This document shows, piece by piece, positions 24,267-34,912 of a DNA stretch of 64,000 bases. Position 1 is the stretch's first letter. Each line of letters opens with the position of its first letter. The stretch comes from Lichina pygmaea (taxonomy: Eukaryota > Ascomycota > Lichinomycetes > Lichinales > Lichinaceae). The notes under the pieces are model-generated. The model was not told the DNA's origin, did no database searches, and saw only the letters and a program-made list of their open reading frames with translations. The stretch is taken from NCBI GenBank assembly GCA_963422465.1, contig OY730169.1, forward strand, positions 3,596,001 to 3,660,000, read 5' to 3'. The position numbers were made by a program, and so were the translations under genes.

Positions 24267-25140
24267 CACGTCTGTCAAGTAAGCTCTACGGTACCCTTTG
24301 TCTGCAGCACTAATTCTCACGTATTGTCAACGTCGCCAGGGAATCATCACGAGAGCAGGGTGCCGAGTCGAAATGTACGAGGCTGACCTTCACCACAACG
24401 GACTCGGATGTCGAATCTGAAGGAGGGAAGGTGAGAAGGAAAGAAGGATCTAAGTGAATGGTAGAGTCGTCTCCATCTGATCGTCCTCGCCACCGACATG
24501 CCTGATTGAGAACGGAGCATCTGCATGATCGATACGAAGTATTCAGGAATTATTGGAGCGACTACCGGTAGGAGATTAGTTTCCGCTCAGCATGCCTGTG
24601 CCTGCATTTGCCTGCATGATCGGAGATATCGGCTTCAAACCATCTGAACGATTGCAAGTGTGAGCAATTTTCTTCATGTTCTTGCTACAGCATGACGCAA
24701 TCCGTCGGCGGCGCGTACGACCCGCATCTACAGTTCAGGGGACTCCTGTGCTGACCGGTCGTCAAGGATTCGAACTCACACCTCGAGCCCTGTCTGGCTT
24801 AGCCAAGTGACCTCACCATCTGCAGGAGAATCTTGTGCTGCCCGATCGTCAAGGATATCGACCTCAAACTCGAGCACTGTCTGGTTTGGCCTGTTGGCTT
24901 CATCGTCCACGGCCGCGGACCGACAGATCTGGCGCGCCTACAAAACGAAGACAATGTACTCGCCATCGCGACATAACGTGCACGCGGAAAGATTGCTGTG
25001 GTGGGCTCGCAGCTACCTACGGAGACAGCTCGCTCGTGCCAGTGTCTAACAACCGTTCTCGAATCCAGTTGCCTGCACGCTCGGTCAGGTAGCTCTGCTG
25101 AAACCGCCTGTTGGATCGACCACGAAGGTCCCCCTAAGCC
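24267..25140. promoter_or_regulatory. Divergent intergenic region, Sur2-like / NRPS-like
   Basis: About 870 bp between two divergent genes. It contains a tandemly duplicated tRNA-like segment (24744-24920, listed separately) and no supported protein gene. The NRPS-like start has a good context (CTAAGCCATGGCC). Confidence 0.4.
24744..24920 (-). repeat. Tandem 87-bp repeat resembling antisense tRNA halves
   Basis: Two diverged copies start at 24744 (tcctgtgctgaccggtcgtc) and 24831 (tcttgtgctgcccgatcgtc). Read on the minus strand, the first contains GAGTTCGAATCC, a close match to the tRNA B-box, preceded by TGGCTAAGCC, which is A-box-like. The T-stem does not pair and the A-B distance is short, so this is not a functional tRNA. 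It may be a decayed tRNA-derived sequence. Confidence 0.45.
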
Positions 25141-28100
25141 ATGGCCATCAAGAAGCCTGTGGCGGGCCTCCGGGACCAGCCAAGACAGCCTGTCGAGCGG
25201 TCAATGAACGGCAATACCGCTGACATCGAGCCCTGCCACTTTCCAACGCTGAACGAGGACCCGAACCCGTTGCCCGGAAGGGGCTCGACCACGCTATCTC
25301 TCAGGGACGCCCTGCGTCTGCCGTCCTTCTGCAAGCAGCATCGGCTGTCACCGATCGATGCTCTCCAGATCACCTGGGCGATCCTGCTCCGCCGTTACGT
25401 GGGGCATGACTCCGCGTGTTTTGGTCGGCGACTGGGCGACTGGGAACAACGGCCTCATGAGTCTAACCGAGCTCCGGACAGAGTGATCACCTGTCAGACC
25501 AGCTTCCAGGAGACGGATACGGCCTTGGACGTGGCTCGAAGGATGCAGGCAGACTTTCAAGCCAACGTGGGTTCTCGGCTGCGTTCTGCAACAACGCTGC
25601 TCAATAGTCTGCCTGGCTATGGACCGCCGCCTTTTGATTCCATGGTCGCGGAAGACGAGCGTCCTTCGGTGACCGGCGAAGACGGCACCTGCTTGAAGAT
25701 CTCACGGGACGGTGCGAGGTGCTTTCGACCGGTCAGTGTTGACCACGTCTGTTCCTCCGCCCCCTTCGCTCCGCTCGACCTCGCTGCCTCAACCGATTGG
25801 TACCTCCGTGGCTGAGCTCGTGTTACAGGACGCCGTGGTGGTGTATCTGGAAGGCCCTGATCACGGGGCGATCACTCTCAGCTACTCGCGATCCAGGTTG
25901 TCTGACCGCTCCGCAGAAAACGTAATTCATACGCTGGACCGGATATTCTCGAGTGTCATAGAGGAGCCGTACCGCTTGATTCGAGATATCGATCCCCTCA
26001 GCCAGCGGGACTGGCATACCATGTTGTCCTGGAACCTGTCAGTCCCGACCAAGATCGATGCCTGCGTGCATGACCTTGTCGAAGAACACGCGCGCGCACA
26101 TCCGCGTTCTCCGGCAATTTGCTCCTGGGATGGCAGCCTGTCGTATGCTGAGCTGGAAGAGGCGTCTGCCAAGCTGGCCCATCACCTGGGGAACCTGGGT
26201 GTTCGGCCCGAGGCTGTTGTTCCGGTTCTCTTCGAAAAGTCGATGTGGGCGATTGTGGCGATGCTAGCCGTTTTGAAAGCCGGAGGTGCCTTTGTCCCGT
26301 TGGACCCGTCGCACCCGAAGCATCGCCTTCAGGGGATCCTTCAGACAACTCGAGCCGACATCATCCTCGCTTCGCGCATGCACACGGGGGTCTTATCTGA
26401 CTGCTGCCAACGTGTTGTCACCGTCTCGTCCTCGTTGTTGCGGACGCTGGAGACTGGCTCGGCTCTCGTCAAGGTGCACAGTGGACCTGCAGATGCTGCG
26501 TTCATCTTGTTCACTTCGGGAAGTACTGGCAAACCCAAAGGAATTGTTCAGGAGCATGCGTCGGTCTGCACGAGCTCACTCGCCCATGGCAAGACCTTGG
26601 GCCTTGACCCAAAGGCACGGGTCTTACAATTTGCTGCGTATACATTTGATGTAAGTATGATGGATATATTTACAACCTTGGTGCATGGAGGTTGTGTCTG
26701 CGTGCCATCAGATCATGAGAAGATGAACGACACCGTCAACGTCATGAACCGGATGGAGGTCAACTGGGTCCTCTTCACCCCGTCCTTCGCCAACTTGGTC
26801 AAGCCGGAAGATGTGCCATGTCTTAAGACACTGGTGCTCGGAGGCGAGGCCATGACGCAGGAGAACCTCACTCGCTGGGCCGACCAGGTGCAACTGTTCA
26901 ACTGTTACGGCCCGGCTGAGTGCGCCGCGACCACCATCAACGGGCCAATGTCTGTGGACGGGCCTGCTAGGAGGATAGGCCGGGCGTTCGGTGCCGGGGT
27001 GGGTTGGGTCACCGATGCCACGGATCATCGTAAACTCGTGCCCATTGGTGCCGTCGGCGAGTTGTTGGTGGAAGGGCCGACGCTTGCTCGTGGATATCTC
27101 AACAGCCCCGACAAGACGGCCGCGGCCTTCATCGAAGATCCACCCTGGCTGCTGCAAGCCATGCGGCCCCCAGGCAGCCGCGTCTATCGGACGGGTGATC
27201 TGGTGCGGTACAACGCAGACGGCTCGATGGACTTCATCGGTCGCAAGGACTTTCAGGTGAAGATTCGAGGCCAGCGCGTCGAACTGGGCGAGATCGAGCG
27301 TCACCTCTCTACACACCCAGCTGTTGCGTCTTGCGTCGTACTCAGCCCTGCCAGCGGAGTCTACCAGCAAAGCCTCGTGGGCGTCGTCCAACCTCGCTCG
27401 TCCTCGGCGGAGCTGGGCACGGGTTCCGCCGAGCTTCAAGTCGTTCAGCTACCCCATGCGACCCCGCCAACGATCGATACTTCCGAGCTTTCAAGGCATC
27501 TCGAACAGAGGCTACCACCTTACATGGTACCAAACTTCTGGATCATGGTCGAGGCTCTGCCGCTGTCGACGTCGGCGAAGTTCGACCGGAAACTCGTCGA
27601 GACATGGCTCACGAAGCTAGAGAATCGTCTTCAGCTTGAAGGGACTTCCACCATCGCCCGAGTCGAGCAGACAGCTCTGGATGTAAGCGCCAAGGTGGCT
27701 TCTCTTGTGGGCAAGAGCAACCAGCAGCTCCTCGACAACATATACGGACAGGACTGTCTTCTATCTGCCATCGGGATGGACTCTATCCAACTGATCAGCC
27801 TGTCCATCTTCGTGAAGCAGAAGTACGGCGTCAAGATTGGGATCGAGTATCTGACCCAGATGGGCACATCGGTGCGAGGTGTGGCCGACCACATCGATCG
27901 GCTTGGCGCCGGTGCGGTGATAGAGGAGGTCGAGTCCAGGCCGGATCTCTTCTTGGAACTTCGCCTGCTCCGCGCGGAGTTTGAGCAGCATCGCAAAGGT
28001 CCTCCGACACAGTTTCAGAACGTACTCATCACAGGCTCCACCGGCTTTCTTGGTACGCACATCCTGGCCAAGCTCTTTACGAGATCCGACATCGGCAGGG

Positions 28101-29218
28101 TCATCGCGCACGTTCGTGCAAGCACCCCCGAGCATGGCGTCCAGCGGATAGCGGCCACAGCAAAGGTAGCCGGATGGTGGTCCGACTCGTTCCTCTCCCG
28201 GCTGGAGGTCTGGACTGGGGATCTCACCAAACCGCGAATTGGCTTGAGCGAGCGAGAATGGCAACGCTTGACTGGTGTCGGACCATACGACCAAATCGTG
28301 AACGCCATCATCCACAATGGCGCGGCTGTCCACTGGAATGCTGGCTTCGAGACCCTCAAGGCGGCGAACATTAGCTCAACATTTCAACTGCTCAAGGCGC
28401 TGTCCAGGTCACCCTCAATCTTAAAGTTCATATACATAAGCGGAGGGCAGCAGCTCGACCCCGACGAAGACGATGAGCAGGAGATTGCCGCGGATCTGAT
28501 GATGGGGAGCGGCTACAGCCAGACCAAGTTCGTCTCAGAACTGCTGTTGAAGCAGCTCGCGCGGGAAGATGCGCGGATGCGATGTCGGATCTCGATTGTC
28601 AAACCTGGGTATATCATCGGCACGGTCCGTGAAGGCGTGGCCAGCGTCGACGACTTCATCTGGAGACTTGTCGCCAGCTCGGTCGACATCAAAGCCTACA
28701 ACAGGGACGAAGCTCAGGGATGGCTCTTTATCTCTGACGTCGACCAGGTGGCAGCCACAGTCTCAGACTGCTGCAATGTCGACTCACATTCGACCTTGAT
28801 CAAGATCCTTGACGGTCTAACCCTACAGGACTTCTGGGATGTTTTGACCCAGGATCTGGGGTACAACGTCCGGCCCCTGGATGGTGAGGCCTGGATGCAA
28901 GCCCTGCAAGAAGACATCAAAGCGAAGAAAGAGCAGCATCGGCTGTGGCCGCTGGTCGACACGCTCGATAGGGGTGGAGGGATACTGGGTTCAGCCAAAG
29001 TCCTGCGAAAGACCGGGGGGCTGGGCATGCTGCTGCGCGCGAGAGCCGCCATTAGGAGCAACATCCAGCATCTCACCCGCATCGGGTTCTTTCCGCGACC
29101 GGACGGCGAGACGGTGGCGTCAGTCGAGTTGAGCGGCTTACATTTCAACCGGAGAACCAACGGACTCATCTCAGGGTGCAGCACCAACAGCGAGAAGTCA
29201 ACGCAGCGCACCCCTTAG
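25141..29218 (+). CDS. NRPS-like enzyme: truncated C - adenylation - thiolation - thioester reductase
   Basis: This protein activates a carboxylic or amino acid, holds it on a phosphopantetheine arm and releases it reductively as an aldehyde or alcohol. Two exons (25141-25731 and 25817-29218; 85 bp intron) give 1330 residues. Residues 50-260 match only the C-terminal half of a condensation domain (SPIDALQITWAILLRRYVGHDSACFG); the catalytic HHxxxDG half is absent. The A domain shows FTSGSTGKPKG near 427, FDVSMMDIF, NCYGPAEC, YRTGDLVRY, GRKDFQVKIRGQRVELGEIE and the catalytic Lys region STSAKFDRK. The T domain has GMDSIQLISL near 850, and the reductase has ITGSTGFLGTH near 934 and YSQTK near 1096. 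Substrate cannot be read reliably from the sequence. All active-site motifs of A, T and R are present. It is not Lys2, because of the C remnant and the reductase type. Confidence 0.93.
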
Positions 29219-30667
29219 TTTTAACTAGGCCGCCCGGGAAAGCATCTCGCCGCGGAGGAGGGGAGCGGGGCTCCGACAGGTATCACCAACTCAAGGTTAT
29301 CATTGTCGATGTTAACAGAACAGGTAGACAGGCAATCAGTTGACAGGCAGAGAAATTGATATGAAAAAGTCGACAGTCTTGTGAGAGCGCTAGAATAGAC
29401 ACATGATAGAACGGAAGCAGCTATCCTATTATGAAGTCACTGTATAACAAAATCACAACAGCGGTACAAGTACTATAGGACTGGGTCTTCTTTCAAGGTG
29501 TACGTATGCACTGTACGTATGTACAGAGTACAAGTATTCCGTACTTACTCTCTAGCGATGTATCATGTCTATCAGCTACAGTAGCTTACTGGATATAGCT
29601 ATTGTCTTTTGTTGGGATAATCGGTGTCGGTGACACTTCAGAATGACGAGGCACTTCGAAGACAATAGGATCTTGTATTCAATAGGATGTACTAAGACAT
29701 TCGTCTACAATGAAAAATGAGAAAACCTTCCTTCCTCCCAATCTAGGGTTAGCGCCCTTCTGTAAGTCACGTGGTATGACGTTGCAGATCGCCCAACTTC
29801 AACATCTTTAATTACTGTCAAGCAGTCAGGTGACTGGTCAGTGTGCAGTGTCAGTGTTGTATGGAAGAGGCTCCCAGCACAAAAGGTCTCTTGATTCTCT
29901 CAGTGTTGCTAGCTAGATATCTAATATACAGGAAATTTCTCTTCTTCTCCACATGATCTCAGCTTTGTATCACACAGCTCTTAGGTACTGGAGTGGTGGA
30001 CTTCTCCAGACTACCTGCTCACTCTCTTGAAATATAGAGCGTCGCGCGCAGTTGTACAAAGTAGGCTAGAGCGGAACTGAGCCAAAAAGCTACTATGTCT
30101 GGGCTTAGTGCCCAACATCTCCGTACTAGCGATAGATAAGTGTGGCTGCACCTGCCTGCCTAGTCAGGATCTAACTGACTACGGTAAGCACCCGGTCGGG
30201 CAACTAGCTCCTGACACTTAATTAGCTCTTGGGCCAGTGACCGCCTGCAGACAGCTTGGAAGACTGCTGTAACACACAGTTGTTGTGAGTAGGCTACTAC
30301 ACTCCTGAACCTTAAAAGATTACTGTGGTAGGCAACTGCCCAACACCTCACAACTCACATATATAGGTACAGCTGTGTGTGACCTGCCTAATCAGCTTCT
30401 CTTGCTGACTTAGATGCCCAGTCACTGACAAGTCCTCACAACTGCCTGCTATTACTACCCCAAGGTTTCCAGCCATGATGTGGCGAAGTTATAGTGGTTT
30501 GAAGACAATTCAATCAATGTGGAGAAAAACATTATGTTGTGGTGTCAGACACCCTTACAGAGAAAAAGTGTCCTGACCAGGCTGGCAAGAGAGGGGAGCT
30601 GCACGGGTAATTCTGCTTTGTCTTGCAGTTCGACTCACTCATCCACTGATGACGCAGTCCAGAACCC
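29219..30667. other. Intergenic region with a diverged tandem repeat
   Basis: 1.45 kb without a gene. It is more AT-rich than the flanking genes. Two diverged units of about 170-180 bp, starting near 30048 and 30272 (cagttgt...gtaggcta ... cacctgcct), are arranged head to tail with about 224 bp period. GTAC palindromes cluster at 29500-29545. Confidence 0.5.
30048..30443. repeat. Diverged tandem duplication, period about 224 bp
   Basis: The segments 30048-30222 and 30272-30443 align in order: cagttgt, gtaggcta, ctgaac/ctgagcc, gcccaacat/gcccaacac, gctgcacctgcctgcctagtcag against gtgtgacctgcctaatcag, and ctgacactt against ctgacaagt. Many differences are C-T or G-A transitions. Confidence 0.5.
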
Positions 30668-31696
30668 CTAGGTTGTATCACCTAGGCGGCTGGCTGCCAC
30701 GGTGGCCTCTCTGAGAACGTTGGCCATGGTCCACCTCACACGACCTTCCTCCATCAACATGCAGCCCTTGATGGTGGACCCTCCAGGTGTGGTGACCTTT
30801 TCGCGGACCACGGCAGGGTGCTCGCCAGCGAGGACCAGGCCTGCCGTCCCGCGCATGGTATAGGCCGCCATCACCTGGGCATCCGTCCTTCTGACTCCCA
30901 TAGCCACTGCGCCGTCGACGATCGCTTCGAGCATCATAGCGAAGAAAGCGGGCCCGGAGCCGCAGAGAGCAGTGCAAGCATCCATCGAGGAACTTGGGAT
31001 GTACGCGATCGGTCCAATGCAGGAGAAGATCCACCTGGTCAAGTTGAGCATGCTAGGTGTCATCGTGCTGGTAGGTGCTGTGATCAACGTCATCGACTCC
31101 TGGATGAATGCTGCCGTGTTGGGCATTGCCCGGACGATCTGGCATTGGCTGTTGTTGTTGTTGTCAGAGTTACCATTGACACCCGGCCCGTACAGGATCT
31201 TCTGGATTTTCTCGGCTGATACCCCGGCCAGGATGCTGATCAGAAGCTTTCCGCGGAGGGCGTCAACCATTCCTGGTGCCCCAAGGACATCTCGTGCCCC
31301 CGAAGGGGGGCAACTCAATAGAACAACGTCGGCCGCTTGGGCCGCTCGAAGGTTCTCGTTGCGCAGGATTGTCAACGAGTGGGCATGGGCCGCCAGCGCC
31401 TTCGCAATCCCCTCTGCTGTCTGCGCCCGCCGCACACAAGCTATGAAGTGCGTCGGGAGCTCATCAAGTGACCCCGATTCGGCGAGAGAGCCCCGGTCCA
31501 AGCATAGCACGGTCGGGGACGACTGACGTGACTTGGGGTTGGAGATGCTCGAAAGGAGTCCTGACAGGATGCTGGTGCCGAGAGTGCCTGCTCTCCGGTT
31601 AACATCGCCAACAACTTGACCTATCTGCCGCATTTACACACCACATCCCAACACTGTCAATGTCAAGCCGGACACCATCTTCTCTCCTTCTTCCAT
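30668..31696 (-). CDS. Pyrroline-5-carboxylate reductase-like protein
   Basis: This family reduces P5C to proline with NAD(P)H. The true start lies in a small first exon (31642-31696, MEEGEKMVSGLTLTVLGCG), joined by a 54 bp GT-AG intron (31588-31641) to 30668-31587. That rebuilds the Rossmann turn LGCGTLGTSIL and gives 324 residues. Further family hallmarks are LLISILAGVSAEKI, RAMPNTAAF, the signature DACTALCGSGPAFFAMMLEAIVDGAVAMG and TTPGGSTIKG. A point of doubt is the loop after the second Rossmann strand. It reads LLSCPPSGARD where relatives usually have a KP pair, and a poly-Asn stretch (NSDNNNN) follows GPGVNG. It could be the only proline enzyme, or a paralogue serving the neighbouring NRPS-like gene, which points toward it from 1.45 kb away. 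Confidence 0.88.
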
Positions 31697-31729
31697 GCTG
31701 ATCCGAGGTGATGTTTTTGTTAAGGTGCA

Positions 31730-31987
31730 ATGTCCGCAGCCAGCGCTTCAGCTTTCACATCGCTTTTTGGAAACTCGAGCAATGGGCTGAGGGGAGGTTT
31801 TGTTGGGAGGACATCTGGAACGGCGCCTGCAACGCTCGTTTCTCCGTCTCTCTGCCAAGAGAGACGCGGAGATATGCCCAAGGCGCTTCAAAAAGGGCTC
31901 ATACGCGACAAAAGAGTACAGGGGCATGCCTGCAAAGACTCGCAGAGAAGTCCTCTCAGGAACTACAGTACGTACAGTACTGCATAG
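31730..31987 (+). CDS. Small uncharacterised ORF, divergent from the P5C reductase gene
   Basis: An 85-codon ATG ORF (MSAASASAFTSLFGNSSNGLRGG) starts 34 bp from the start of the reductase gene on the opposite strand. The N-terminus is Ser/Ala-rich with scattered Arg, in the style of mitochondrial presequences, but no domain is recognised. Overlapping ORFs exist on both strands, so it could be chance or part of the 5' leader region. I keep it as a weak call. Confidence 0.2.
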   Translation: MSAASASAFTSLFGNSSNGLRGGFVGRTSGTAPATLVSPSLCQERRGDMPKALQKGLIRDKRVQGHACKDSQRSPLRNYSTYSTA

Positions 31988-32212
31988 TCGACATCCAGCT
32001 CTCACCGCAGCCACTACCGGACCGGCTTGTCATCAACTGCGTATAGCACATATGGTACAGTATGTTTTCACCAGTAGTTCTTCCCTTAGCAAGACTACAG
32101 TCAAGTTCTTCTCAACACAAGCAGATCTTCAACCTACAATCTAACTTGTACATGTGAGGCGTGTGTGTGAGTGCGAAAGTTAAGAGTTCAGAGTATCAAA
32201 ACATAAGGGTTA

Positions 32213-32705
32213 ACGGGCAATCCCTGGGGCGTAAGTTCCCCAAAAATACTCTCCTTCCCAGGACATACCCGACTGTGAGAAGGTTTGAGCTGTGTACCTT
32301 GAATTTGCCTTGCCATCACACTGTATCCTAAGTATCTATTGAGATTCAAGCAGTACGTATTGAAGTATCCTTGTACCTCACACCAGAGAGTTGGGAAGTA
32401 CGTTACGTCACACGTACTTACGGAAGTATGTACGGAAGTACGTACTGTAGGTACATGTCTTTGATTATGTAATGCCCCACTGTACCATCCCTTGTACCCT
32501 TGTACAGCAGTGGTAAGTTGGTGGGGGGTACGTATGGGTAGCTAATGTGAGTACTTATTCTACAGTGTAAAGACAGGGCAAACTTCAGGTACACAGCTTG
32601 GAGTGGTGCAGGTGGTGCAAGGGTCACGTGGATGTGCTGGAAGAGAGGTATTTTTGGGGAACTTATTGTATACTCGTACTGGGGTATGCCCCAGGGATTG
32701 CTTGT
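32213..32705. mobile_element. About 490-bp inverted-repeat element (family A, copy 1)
   Basis: The left end (32213-32260: GGGCAATCCCTGGGGC, then AAGTTCCCCAAAAATACTCT) is the inverse of the right end (32640-32705: GTATTTTTGGGGAACTT, then GCCCCAGGGATTGC). An inner inverted pair also exists (gagctgtgtacc at 32288 against ggtacacagctt at 32589). A related copy lies at about 60905-61495. No coding capacity is seen, so it is a MITE-like non-autonomous element. Confidence 0.75.
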
Positions 32706-33419
32706 ATAAACAATCGTAAGCACCCACGGTATCATATCAGGGGCTTAGGCGTACGTAAAATGAAATACTAGCCATGTACTCCGTACATACGTACTTCCGT
32801 ACTGTACCCAGAACCAGGACCCAGCATTGCTACATACTCGTACGTACTGATCTGAGGTCTATACATTGAGTCAAAAGAACTGCTTGAGAGCCCTTCTGGG
32901 TCATTTGGTGGATGCGATATCTTTGAGAGTTGTGGCAAGAAGCCGTCCTGCATTCGATATTCATGATTCTGTCCGCTCTGTGGAGGTATATTCACTACGG
33001 TACGGGGTACTAGCCATGAGGATCCCTCGGCGCGAACATCTTCAGCCTTTGATCCCCAAGTCCGACTAGCTACTCCTCCGCTCTGTCAACCTACGGTGTC
33101 TCAAGTCTTCCAGCTCGACGCCACCCTGAGAAAGGCCAGAGTGGGCTTGTCACCTATCTGAGGCTACCCCCGCAATGACCTGCAGCTGTGGATGGCTCTC
33201 GGACCAATTGCCGAGACGCATCTCTGACGTGCTGTGGGGGCTTGGGGGCTGACGAAGGAGGGGTAGCTATAATCGGCAAGGCCAGTTGTTGCCGGTGGAG
33301 AGCTGACGGGAATTTTGGAGACGGATGATCTCTCCCCTGATTCCTTCCCTGCTTGACGACTTCGACCGCGACGGAGGGTCCTTATCCTTCCACCACCCAG
33401 TTGCTCCTTCGTGTACACT
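32706..33419. other. Intergenic region upstream of the 33.4 kb gene
   Basis: No supported gene. GTAC palindromes cluster at 32755-32860, including the 12-mer GTACTTCCGTAC at 32791-32802. The remainder should hold the promoter of the downstream gene. Confidence 0.4.
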
Positions 33420-34382
33420 ATGGCTGATCAAGGCCTGGCCAACGATATTGTCGACGAGGATAAGAAGGTGGCCTTGGGATTGGAGGAAGACGATGCTGAC
33501 TTGGACGTCACCTCGATCAGCGTTGGGTTGGACGAGACTGGGGTGGCAGGCGGCTACCACACGCTCAACGACCCCAATGCGCCTCTACAGCGCCAGACCG
33601 TCACCGAGCGCCGCGGCGTCATCGATATTCGTTGCAGGTCTCGCGAGGTCGTCCACGGATTCTTCGACGCTGACATGGACGATTTTGCAACCCTTCTCGT
33701 CTACGATTTCCACCTCGACTCCACCAAGCGAGCTCGCCGTGTTGCCTCAGCCAACGTCACCTTCACCTTCAGCAGCTCGGTGACAGGCGCGCCCGCGCCG
33801 GAGATACATGCCATCGCCCCTGTGGGACGATACTCGCTGATGACGACGACGCACGGTGAGTCCTTCACGCGCGGGGGAGAAGTGAGGACAGACGCGGGGC
33901 AGATGGGAGTCGGCCTTGGCGGGTCGTACGGGTGGGAGAAGACTGTCAGTCGTACGAAGAGCAGCGATACCAGGATATTCGGCGCCACCATCTCCAACAG
34001 GTTCGGAAAGGAAGTCGGCGCGAACTGGGTGCTTCACGAGAACAGCGAGACCAAGACCGGGGTGCCCTCGTTCATGCGGACCGCCATTCTCTTGAGGCGG
34101 GAGGACGATGACCCATTTGAGTGTGCGGTCACGATCGGCGTCAAGGCGGACTGGAAAACGGACCTGACGCGATTCTTCGGCTCCAAGGAAAAGGACGATG
34201 CTATCCTCTTCGACCCTGCCTTGCCACCGACGAACAAGCTACGCAAATCCGGATACGACACAGACAATCTAGGATCGATCGATGTTGAAGAGTTCTTCGA
34301 CACTACCTTTCACACAGCGTTTCCCGGCGTGGCCGAGGCTCACGTTCGGTCGGTCAGCGAATCAATGGCTCAGGCCAAATAA
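33420..34382 (+). CDS. Uncharacterised fungal protein next to an ankyrin-subtilisin gene
   Basis: A 320-residue intronless ORF from the ATG at 33420 (MADQGLANDIVDEDKKVALGLEEDDADL), with an acidic N-terminus. The body is predicted beta-rich with several Gly turns (VGRYSLMTTTHGESFTRGGEV, GLGGSYGWEKTVSRTKSSDTR), then ENSETKTGVPSFMRTAILLRR, ADWKTDLTRFFGSKEKDDAILFDP and LGSIDVEEFFD. There is no signal peptide or membrane helix. From memory, similar sequences occur in many filamentous fungi as unnamed proteins, but I cannot assign a function. The reading frame is intact. It lies about 530 bp upstream of the ankyrin-subtilisin gene on the same strand, which may be meaningful. Confidence 0.75.
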   Translation: MADQGLANDIVDEDKKVALGLEEDDADLDVTSISVGLDETGVAGGYHTLNDPNAPLQRQTVTERRGVIDIRCRSREVVHGFFDADMDDFATLLVYDFHLDSTKRARRVASANVTFTFSSSVTGAPAPEIHAIAPVGRYSLMTTTHGESFTRGGEVRTDAGQMGVGLGGSYGWEKTVSRTKSSDTRIFGATISNRFGKEVGANWVLHENSETKTGVPSFMRTAILLRREDDDPFECAVTIGVKADWKTDLTRFFGSKEKDDAILFDPALPPTNKLRKSGYDTDNLGSIDVEEFFDTTFHTAFPGVAEAHVRSVSESMAQAK

Positions 34383-34912
34383 GACAATGACAAGGTTGGA
34401 AGGGGAGAACGAGCTGGTAGGCGAGGGCTGGTGCGACGTTGACGCTGGCGGCGCATGTCTCTTGTGCTATCTTGATCTCTTTTCTTTTCTTCCGGTACTT
34501 ACGAGTATGTACCTCGTCACAGCCACAAGGTTCCGAGTTACGTATGCATCAGTACCTCATACCGTACAAACGAATGCTTACGTACTCACCCACTTCGTAC
34601 TCGAGAGGACGCTTTCCGGAGTGACGCTGATTCGATTCGGACAGACAGCAGGATCAGAAGGGACGGCATGTCGCATCGTGGACAAGCGCGCTGCGGTCAG
34701 CTCGTGCGACCCACAGCTTGTGTAGCGGGAGTCCACACGTGCGTCCTCGCAGTCTTGGTGCAGGGCAGGAAAACCATGAACTCGGTAGCAGCACTTCCTC
34801 AGCGAGGGACCCAGTTCATACAAGAGAGCCCTGCGAGCTACGAGGGCGATGCAGACTCAGTGTCACTGACGATAGCTACTCCGATGACTCTGAGGATTAA
34901 GCCGCAAGGAAG
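34383..34912. other. Intergenic region before the ankyrin-subtilisin gene
   Basis: It holds GTAC palindromes (34500-34600). Near its end (34830-34900) the frame continuous with the next gene encodes an acidic Ser/Asp stretch (TDDSYSDDSED) closed by TAA at 34898-34900, only four codons before the downstream ATG at 34913. This may be the former N-terminus of that gene. Confidence 0.4.
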
